A stretch of DNA of 6,751 nucleotides from Fimbriimonadales bacterium (GTDB lineage Bacteria; Armatimonadota; Fimbriimonadia; Fimbriimonadales; GBS-DC): contig JAOAFW010000328.1 of assembly GCA_026416065.1 (NCBI GenBank), forward strand, positions 1 to 6,751, in the 5' to 3' direction. Shown in pieces: positions 1 to 3,975 of this stretch (within the stretch, counting starts at the first letter, position 1; every line of letters starts with the position of its first letter). A program made the translations under genes and the position numbers. The notes beneath the pieces are model-generated. The model did not search any database. It was given only the letters and a program-made list of their open reading frames with translations, and was not told where the DNA came from.

Positions 1-19
1 AGATGTGTATAAGAGACAG
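1..19. other. Nextera/Tn5 mosaic-end adapter remnant
   Basis: The first 19 bases, AGATGTGTATAAGAGACAG, are identical to the Tn5 mosaic end used in Nextera transposase library adapters. This is an untrimmed library artefact at the contig edge. Genomic sequence begins at base 20. The adapter also places an artificial TAA (10-12) in the frame of the first gene, so the apparent 5' boundary of that gene is not real. Confidence 0.96.
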
Positions 20-21
20 GT

Positions 22-342
22 GCAATAGGGCTTGTGGAGCGTTGCGATTCGGAAGGTCGTCCTATGCTCGTGCTCGGAGAACAGGTAGTCGCGCACGGGT
101 GGACTCTGGACGAGTTTGCCCTCTACAAGACGGTGATGGACATGCTGAGTGAGGCTCGAACGGAGCAAGACTACCTTGAAGTATGCGTGCTGTTTCTTCG
201 GGAAATGGTCTTGAGGGGGCATTCCCACTCGGATGAGGTGGGCAGGGAGGTTCGTGTCCACCTCTATTTGCTTTTTCCCGAGAAGGCTGAGCAGATTTGG
301 AAGCGCGCGTGGGACATTATCCGTGCGTCGGGATTGTCGTAA
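22..342 (+). CDS. Hypothetical protein, probably 5'-truncated
   Basis: I do not recognise this protein. After removing the adapter the frame is open from the first genomic codons to TAA at 340-342, about 106 residues. Internal start candidates are GTG at 34 and ATG at 64, but neither has a clear Shine-Dalgarno sequence or -10 box, so the gene most likely continues beyond the contig edge. The visible part is rich in charged residues and looks alpha-helical and soluble: TLDEFALYKTVMDMLSEA, then EQDYLEVCVLFLREMVLRG, then a basic/aromatic C-terminal helix around AEQIWKRAWDIIRA. No signal peptide, membrane segment or catalytic motif is visible. A small frame starts 2 nt after its stop, which would suit a two-gene operon. 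Coding is likely from the protein-like composition, but the function is unknown. Confidence 0.55.
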   Translation, partial: AIGLVERCDSEGRPMLVLGEQVVAHGWTLDEFALYKTVMDMLSEARTEQDYLEVCVLFLREMVLRGHSHSDEVGREVRVHLYLLFPEKAEQIWKRAWDIIRASGLS

Positions 343-344
343 CC

Positions 345-548
345 ATGCTTTTCGATTTGCGTCTTGAGTTGCAGTATCCCGACGAGGAGCCGCCTATGTG
401 GGCGCTGGTGGTGATGGGCGAGTGCAGGGTTTGTCGTCTGCGTGGGAGCGCATTCTGTGCCTGCTTCAACAAAGCCCTGCCTGCACAGGGCGAGGCGATT
501 CCTTTGGTCAGGGCGCGCACGGGGGCGCGCCCCTACGCAGCCCTCTGA
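345..548 (+). CDS. Doubtful small ORF, 3' part made of repeat sequence
   Basis: The frame starts at ATG 345, 2 nt after the stop of the preceding gene, and encodes 67 residues. The first ~35 residues (MLFDLRLELQYPDEEPPMWALVVMGE and a little beyond) look protein-like. From about base 468 the frame runs through a palindromic repeat whose sibling lies at 735-834, so the last ~26 residues are repeat-encoded and unlikely to be native. The +2 frame around 420-470 also reads plausibly (VQGLSSAWERILCLL), so a frameshift near 425-430 in an older gene is possible. No Shine-Dalgarno sequence is evident. It is either the truncated remains of a second operon gene or not a gene. I do not recognise a family. 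Confidence 0.25.
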   Translation: MLFDLRLELQYPDEEPPMWALVVMGECRVCRLRGSAFCACFNKALPAQGEAIPLVRARTGARPYAAL

Positions 549-595
549 AACCCCGCGCAGGCGGGGGTTGGTTTGTGTGGGGGCGACTTCAGTCG
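468..595 (+). repeat. Palindromic intergenic repeat, family A copy 1
   Basis: The element begins with AAGCCCTGCCTGCACAGGGC (472-491), which matches 19 of 20 bases at 762-781 in copy 2. Its right half has CTGAAA, then a CGCGCAGGCGGG block (545-567), a TTTGTGTG stretch, and the short palindrome CGACTTCAGTCG (584-595). Copy 2 has the same order of modules but ends in a different short palindrome. Copy 1 carries about 50 extra bases between the halves (492-544), including a GGGCGCG/CGCGCCC inverted repeat. The boundaries are approximate, and the element overlaps the 3' part of the doubtful frame that starts at 345. Confidence 0.6.
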
Positions 596-633
596 TGTTG
601 TATTATACCAATCGTCAGAGCAAACGCCGTGAT

Positions 634-659
634 GTCGTCGGCGGGACGCCGACGCTACG
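634..659 (-). repeat. REP-like hairpin with GTAG foot, copy 1
   Basis: An 8-bp stem (CGTCGGCG 636-643 with CGCCGACG 647-654) and a 3-nt loop are followed by CTAC at 655-658. Read on the minus strand, this puts GTAG directly 5' of the hairpin, the layout typical of REP sequences handled by RAYT (TnpA-REP) transposases. It lies head-to-head with copy 2. Confidence 0.6.
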
Positions 660-668
660 CGCGGTGCG

Positions 669-696
669 TCCGTAGCGTCAGCGTCTCGCTGACGAA
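669..696 (+). repeat. REP-like hairpin with GTAG foot, copy 2
   Basis: GTAG (672-675) precedes a perfect 7-bp stem, GTCAGCG (677-683) and CGCTGAC (687-693), with loop TCT. Relative to copies 1 and 3 the stem carries compensated changes (G-C pairs replaced by A-T), so the hairpin is conserved rather than just the sequence. Thirteen bases separate its GTAG from the CTAC of copy 1, giving a BIME-like inverted pair. Confidence 0.6.
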
Positions 697-734
697 CTGC
701 GTCGCTTGAAATAGCGATTGGTATCAGGATGGAT

Positions 735-834
735 ACGGCTAAAGCCGTGCCCAGACAAACGAAGCCCTGCCTGCGCAGGGCTGAAAAAACCTCGCGTAGG
801 CGGGCTTTGTATGCACAGGAACGGCTTTAGCCGT
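735..834. repeat. 100-bp palindromic repeat, family A copy 2
   Basis: The ends ACGGCTAAAGCCGT (735-748) and ACGGCTTTAGCCGT (821-834) are exact reverse complements, and each is itself nearly palindromic. The inner arms also pair imperfectly: ACGAAGCCCTGCCTGCGCAGG (from 759) against CCTCGCGTAGGCGGGCTTTGT (790-810), with the CTGAAAAA stretch (781-788) as loop. The whole element could fold into one long hairpin. It has no coding capacity and sits 10 nt after the MITE-like element. Confidence 0.6.
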
Positions 835-843
835 CAAGGAGTT

Positions 844-869
844 GTCGTCGGCGAGACACCGACGCTACG
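844..869 (-). repeat. REP-like hairpin with GTAG foot, copy 3
   Basis: GTCGTCGGCGAGACACCGACG followed by CTACG repeats copy 1 (634-659) with two changes. One of these (A858) leaves a mismatch in the stem. As in copy 1, CTAC at 865-868 gives a GTAG foot on the minus strand. It is a solitary unit, 9 nt after the family A element. Confidence 0.6.
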
Positions 870-915
870 GTACGACAATATCTTCGCTGTGCGTCTGGAC
901 ACCCCAGTCAGAACG

Positions 916-935
916 CGACGGTGAGGACGCCGTCG
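916..935. repeat. Hairpin repeat, family C copy 1
   Basis: CGACGG (916-921) pairs with CCGTCG (930-935), and the stem can extend by a T-G wobble and a G-C pair to leave loop AGGA. Its reverse complement matches 17 of 20 bases of the hairpin core at 3929-3948 between sod and glyS. It lies 24 nt beyond the stop of the minus-strand prepilin-like gene, where a transcript end would be expected, but no T-run follows, so an intrinsic terminator is not supported. Confidence 0.4.
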
Positions 936-959
936 TCCCGAGGGGGCATTTGCGCCTGT

Positions 960-1733
960 CTATGTATTCGCTTCGCCACCCGGTACGCCCGACAGGTCGC
1001 ACGGCAGCGTGTAGGTGTCCACTTCGCGGTTGCCGTCGAGCGACTTGCCCAGGATTTTCCCGTAGCGGTGATACCACTTCGCGTGCCCGTCGGCGAAGTT
1101 GATGTTGATGCCGTTTTTGTGGCGCGGATCGCCCGGGAAAGTTGACCAGTGGAAGATGAACATCGGGCGCGGGCAGATAGGATCAATCAGCGGCGCGCTG
1201 GGATGTTTATAGACCGAGTCGAAGAACATAATCGTGTTCACCGGCTCCTGGAGCGCTGCCATCGGCACGACCGGGTCGTCCTGCCACAAGCCCGGCGGCA
1301 GCGACGGGTCCTGGAACAGCGCGAAGTTGTAGGCATACGAGCCGTAGCGGAAGTTGCCCGAAGTACGCAGCCCTATCGTCGCCAGAATCGCCTGCCAATC
1401 AATCCCCGGACGATTGGAAGGGCACACGATAATGTCGCTGTTTTTCATGTAGGGCATTACAGCGTCGAACACGGTGAACACGCGGTCGTTCGTGGCGGGC
1501 AGCAGAATCACACTGTCCATACTGTAGACGCTCTGGGGGAACACCTCGTCGTAGTCCTGCACATATTGCAGCGTGGCTAAGGCGAACTGGCGCAGGTTGC
1601 TCAGGCAGCTCGCACTGCGCCCGCTCTCCCGTGCCTGAGCGAATACGGGGAACAGAATCGCCGCCAGAATGGCGATAATCGCGACAACGACCAACAGCTC
1701 GATGAGCGTGAAACCCTGCACACGGCGCGTCAT
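960..1733 (-). CDS. Prepilin-type H-X9-DG (DUF1559-like) protein
   Basis: The 257-residue protein has a class III (type IV pilin) signal: a short basic leader MTRRVQG, predicted cleavage between G7 and F8, then FTLIE with the conserved Glu at mature position 5 and a hydrophobic helix (about residues 8-30). This is followed by FPVFAQARE and a CLSNLRQFALATLQYVQDYDE stretch. Near the C-terminus H205 is followed after nine residues by D215-G216 (NFADGHAKWY), the H-X9-DG processing-associated signature. Such proteins are thought to be cleaved by prepilin peptidase and to sit at the cell envelope as pseudopilin-like or surface proteins; their exact role is largely unknown. ATG 1733 is chosen over the in-frame GTG at 1742 because that GTG lies inside a strong Shine-Dalgarno sequence. 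The gene is transcribed away from lysA and followed by the repeat region. The family is expanded in Armatimonadota and Planctomycetes. Confidence 0.9.
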   Translation of the reverse strand: MTRRVQGFTLIELLVVVAIIAILAAILFPVFAQARESGRSASCLSNLRQFALATLQYVQDYDEVFPQSVYSMDSVILLPATNDRVFTVFDAVMPYMKNSDIIVCPSNRPGIDWQAILATIGLRTSGNFRYGSYAYNFALFQDPSLPPGLWQDDPVVPMAALQEPVNTIMFFDSVYKHPSAPLIDPICPRPMFIFHWSTFPGDPRHKNGININFADGHAKWYHRYGKILGKSLDGNREVDTYTLPCDLSGVPGGEANT

Positions 1734-1738
1734 TCCTC

Positions 1739-1745
1739 TCACCTC
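1739..1745 (-). promoter_or_regulatory. Shine-Dalgarno site of prepilin-like gene
   Basis: On the minus strand GAGGTGA, complementary to the 16S rRNA 3' end, lies 5 nt before ATG 1733. It overlaps the alternative GTG at 1742-1740, which argues against that start. This is the only annotated gene in the window whose first start codon has a clear Shine-Dalgarno sequence. A TACCCT about 20 nt further upstream is only a weak -10 candidate. Confidence 0.75.
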
Positions 1746-1807
1746 TGCCCTAAAGGGTACAGGTTCCGCGGTTAAGGTTTGGTTAGAGACCGTCCCGAAG
1801 TGTTTGT

Positions 1808-1816
1808 GGGTATACT
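1808..1816 (+). promoter_or_regulatory. -10 box of lysA, predicted leaderless
   Basis: GGGTATACT ends 9 nt before ATG 1826. A transcription start 6-7 nt after the box falls 2-3 nt from the ATG. No convincing -35 hexamer and no Shine-Dalgarno sequence are visible in the intervening CCCCCGCCG. The same arrangement is found before sod, glyS and mnmA. Confidence 0.6.
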
Positions 1817-1825
1817 CCCCCGCCG

Positions 1826-3118
1826 ATGTTGCTGGGTACGCAGAAAATCAACGCTCAGGGACGCCTGGAGATTGGCGGTTGCGACGCGCTGGAGCTGGCG
1901 CAGCAGTTCGGCACGCCGCTCTATGTTTTGGACGAGGACGCTTTTCGCGCACGCTGCCGCGACTATCGCGCGGCGTTTGAGCAACTAAAGCCCGATACAG
2001 AGATTGTATATGCAAGCAAAGCCGCCTTGAACCGCGCTCTTTGTCAGATCATCGACGAGGAAGGACTGGGGCTCGACGTCGCTTCGGGAGGTGAACTCTA
2101 CACCGCGCTGCAGGCTGGCTTCCCCCCCACACGGCTCCACCTGCACGGGGTGTATAAAACCGATGACGAGTTGCAAATGGCGGTGGAGGCGGGCGTGGGC
2201 ACCATCGTCGTCGACAACCTCGAGGAACTCGAACGCCTGAAACGCTTCTGTCCATCGCCCCCGATAGTGCTCCGGATCGCCCCGGAAGTGGAGGCGAATA
2301 CCCACCCGCTGATCCGCACGGGACAGCGCGACAGTAAGTTCGGATTTCATCTGCTCAACGGCGACGCGGAACGGGCGGTGGAAAGGGTTTTGAACGACTC
2401 GGCGTTTGTGCTGCGCGGTTTCCACTGCCACATCGGTTCGCAGATTAGTGACCTCAGCGCGTTCGCAGCGGCGACGCACGCAATGGTGGCGTTCGCCCAG
2501 CACATGCGCGAGCGGTACGGCTATGTCGCGCCGCTGCTCAATATCGGCGGGGGACTGGCAGTGTGCTATACGCCCGAAGACCAGCCGCCATCGGTTCAGG
2601 AATATGCGCAAACGCTGGTCAACGCCCTGCGCGAGGCGTGCCAGCAACATCACTATCCCGAGCCAGCGCTGGGCATCGAGCCGGGACGCTCACTCATCGC
2701 AGAAGCGGGGATTACCCTCTATCGGGTAGGTGCAGTCAAGCAAGTGCCCCACGACAACCCCAACCTGCCGCGCGAGTACATCATTGTAGATGGCGGTGTA
2801 TCCGACAATCCTCGTCCACAAATGTACGGTGCGCGTTATACCGCCGTGCATGTCAATCGCCGGGCTGAACCACACGACCACCCCTATCGCATTCTGGGCA
2901 AACACTGTGAGACCGACCCGGTCATCGACTGCGCGCTGCTCCCCGCTACTCAGCTGGGCGATGTGATTGCCGTACTCACAACGGGGGCATATGCCTACTC
3001 GATGAGCAGTCAGTACAATCGCTACCCACGCCCTGCGATGGTAGCGGTGCGCGACGGCACGGTGCGCGTGATTGTGGAACGCGAAACCTACGCGGACGTG
3101 GTACGCATGGATAGATAA
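1826..3118 (+). CDS. lysA: Diaminopimelate decarboxylase
   Basis: This PLP enzyme decarboxylates meso-diaminopimelate to L-lysine, the last step of the DAP lysine pathway, in the cytoplasm. The 430-residue length is usual. Visible signatures in order: FGTPLYVLDE (28-37); YASKAAL with K65 as the expected Schiff-base lysine; FHCHIGSQ (about 199-206), strand residues of the alanine-racemase-like barrel; NIGGG (about 239-243), which binds the PLP phosphate; EPGRSL (285-290); VDGGVSDNPRPQMYGARY (from about 321); GKHCETD (about 358-364), where the family usually has CESGD and the Cys is contributed across the dimer; and GAYAYSMSSQYN (about 385-396), holding the PLP-contacting Tyr. ATG 1826 is supported by family-like spacing to the first motif and by the -10 box directly upstream. 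It is divergent from the prepilin-like gene and 39 nt upstream of sod, which has its own promoter box. Other group IV decarboxylases are possible but fit less well. Confidence 0.96.
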   Translation: MLLGTQKINAQGRLEIGGCDALELAQQFGTPLYVLDEDAFRARCRDYRAAFEQLKPDTEIVYASKAALNRALCQIIDEEGLGLDVASGGELYTALQAGFPPTRLHLHGVYKTDDELQMAVEAGVGTIVVDNLEELERLKRFCPSPPIVLRIAPEVEANTHPLIRTGQRDSKFGFHLLNGDAERAVERVLNDSAFVLRGFHCHIGSQISDLSAFAAATHAMVAFAQHMRERYGYVAPLLNIGGGLAVCYTPEDQPPSVQEYAQTLVNALREACQQHHYPEPALGIEPGRSLIAEAGITLYRVGAVKQVPHDNPNLPREYIIVDGGVSDNPRPQMYGARYTAVHVNRRAEPHDHPYRILGKHCETDPVIDCALLPATQLGDVIAVLTTGAYAYSMSSQYNRYPRPAMVAVRDGTVRVIVERETYADVVRMDR

Positions 3119-3139
3119 GCAACAACCGGCGATAATACG

Positions 3140-3148
3140 GGGTATAAT
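3140..3148 (+). promoter_or_regulatory. -10 box of sod, predicted leaderless
   Basis: GGGTATAAT with a perfect TATAAT hexamer (3143-3148) ends 9 nt before ATG 3158, in the 39-nt gap after lysA. The predicted transcript starts within a few bases of the ATG. There is no Shine-Dalgarno sequence in CCCGCCGTT and no clear -35. GATAAT at 3131-3136 is a weaker alternative -10. Confidence 0.65.
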
Positions 3149-3157
3149 CCCGCCGTT

Positions 3158-3913
3158 ATGAGCGCGAAACGCCTTTCGCGTCGGGAATTCTTGCAGCATG
3201 CGGCGGCGACCACCGCGCTGGCTGCACTTGTTCCCCACGCGCTGGCTATTCCAACTAACAGGAGGGTATCCACTATGGCTGAGATTCAGGTCGTTGAGGT
3301 AACGGCGAAACCGCTCCCTGAGAAAGTGTTCCAGACCGAGAAATTCGGCATCTCGCGCAAGACACACGAGGAACACTACAAGCTCTATCAGGGATATGTG
3401 AACAAGACGAACGAGATTCGCCGCGCACTGGCGCAACTCACCTCCGAAGACTTCAGCAAGGGCAACCAGAGCTATAGCCTGATTCGCTCGCTGAAGGTCG
3501 ACTACACCTTTGCCTACGGCGGCTACAAGAACCACGAGCTGTACTTTGAGAACATCGGTGGCGGCGGCTCCGAGCCGAGCAGTGAGCTGCGCGCTGCGCT
3601 CGCCCGTTATTTCGGCTCCTACGAACGCTGGCTGGAGGATCTAAAGGGCACGGGCATGGGCGGTCGTGGCTGGGTGTGGCTTGCCTACGACCACGACGAC
3701 GGCAGCCTGTTCAACTACATCGGCGACGCGCAGAACACGTTCCATATGTGGAACTGCACTGTGCTGTTGGCGATGGACGTATACGAGCATGCCTACTATC
3801 TGGACTTCCAGACGGCGCGCGCACGCTATATCGACGCGTTCATCCAGGCAATCGACTGGAATGTGGTCAACGCGCGCTACGAAGCGGTGTTGCGCATGAA
3901 AGCTGGACGCTAA
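3158..3913 (+). CDS. Fe/Mn-family superoxide dismutase with Tat signal
   Basis: The family converts superoxide to oxygen and hydrogen peroxide. Residues 1-30 form a twin-arginine signal: basic MSAKRL, SRREFLQ (7-13) matching SRRxFLK, an Ala-rich hydrophobic stretch and ALA before I31, so the long form should be exported folded. The enzyme domain starts near M40; from there it is 212 residues, the usual SOD length. Three of four metal ligands are visible: H126 (NHELYFENIGG), D207 and H211 (DVYEHAYYLDF). GWVWLAYD and Q192 (DAQNT) fit the C-terminal domain, with the Gln placed as in Mn-type enzymes. The first ligand His is not where expected: KFGISRKTHEEHY (62-74) lacks the PHxS-type His, though H70 and H73 are nearby. 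HYKLYQGYVN keeps the active-site Tyr (Y80). A second, Shine-Dalgarno-led ATG at 3275 (M40) could give a cytosolic form. sodA versus sodB cannot be decided. Confidence 0.9.
   Translation: MSAKRLSRREFLQHAAATTALAALVPHALAIPTNRRVSTMAEIQVVEVTAKPLPEKVFQTEKFGISRKTHEEHYKLYQGYVNKTNEIRRALAQLTSEDFSKGNQSYSLIRSLKVDYTFAYGGYKNHELYFENIGGGGSEPSSELRAALARYFGSYERWLEDLKGTGMGGRGWVWLAYDHDDGSLFNYIGDAQNTFHMWNCTVLLAMDVYEHAYYLDFQTARARYIDAFIQAIDWNVVNARYEAVLRMKAGR
3260..3277 (+). promoter_or_regulatory. Internal Shine-Dalgarno and in-frame second start of sod
   Basis: AGGAGG (3260-3265) is followed after 9 nt by ATG (3275-3277), in frame with the upstream ATG 3158. This is an optimal ribosome binding site. Starting here removes the Tat signal and yields a 212-residue protein beginning MAEIQVVEV. 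It may be used as a second start on the same mRNA, or may be the only true start. No strong separate -10 box is seen just upstream of it. Confidence 0.7.
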
Positions 3914-3924
3914 TACTGCTTCAC

Positions 3925-3952
3925 GGTACGACGGCGTTCCCGCCGTCGTACC
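3925..3952. terminator. Perfect hairpin between convergent sod and glyS
   Basis: GGTACGACGGCG (3925-3936) and CGCCGTCGTACC (3941-3952) form a perfect 12-bp stem with loop TTCC, in the 62-nt gap between two converging stop codons. The position suits a bidirectional transcription barrier, but neither side has the T-run of an intrinsic terminator. Its core also resembles the hairpin at 916-935 (17 of 20 bases), so it may be a dispersed repeat that has been recruited. The hairpin is certain; its function is not. Confidence 0.55.
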
Positions 3953-3975
3953 CCTGACGCCAACGCGGTCGCAAA

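Larger units (their letters stand above)
605..724. mobile_element. MITE-like element with 10-bp terminal inverted repeats
   Basis: ATACCAATCG (605-614) and CGATTGGTAT (715-724) are perfect inverted repeats bounding 120 bp with no coding capacity. The interior is also an imperfect palindrome and contains two head-to-head REP-like hairpins (634-659 and 669-696). If the termini are taken as ACCAATCG/CGATTGGT (608-721), each side is flanked by TA, the target duplication of IS630/Tc1-mariner elements. Because the TA is inside the symmetric repeat this cannot be proved from one copy. No transposase is in the window, so mobilisation would have to be in trans. Confidence 0.55.

Noticed and set aside
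468..869. Possible CRISPR array
   Set aside because: The repeats are palindromic, of different families, in both orientations and unevenly spaced; there are no regular direct repeats with unique spacers.
842..1186. Short open frames on both strands through the repeat region and the prepilin 3' end
   Set aside because: They cross hairpin repeats and the coding sequence of the prepilin-like gene, with no start signals or protein-like patterns.
1734..1742. GTG at 1742 as the start of the prepilin-like gene
   Set aside because: The GTG is part of the Shine-Dalgarno sequence GAGGTGA that serves ATG 1733, and the leader MTRRVQG already has normal length.
2690..3535. Long minus-strand open frame (about 281 codons) opposite the end of lysA and sod
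   Set aside because: It spans two clear plus-strand genes and the promoter gap between them, and its translation resembles no family; it is a GC-rich antisense shadow.
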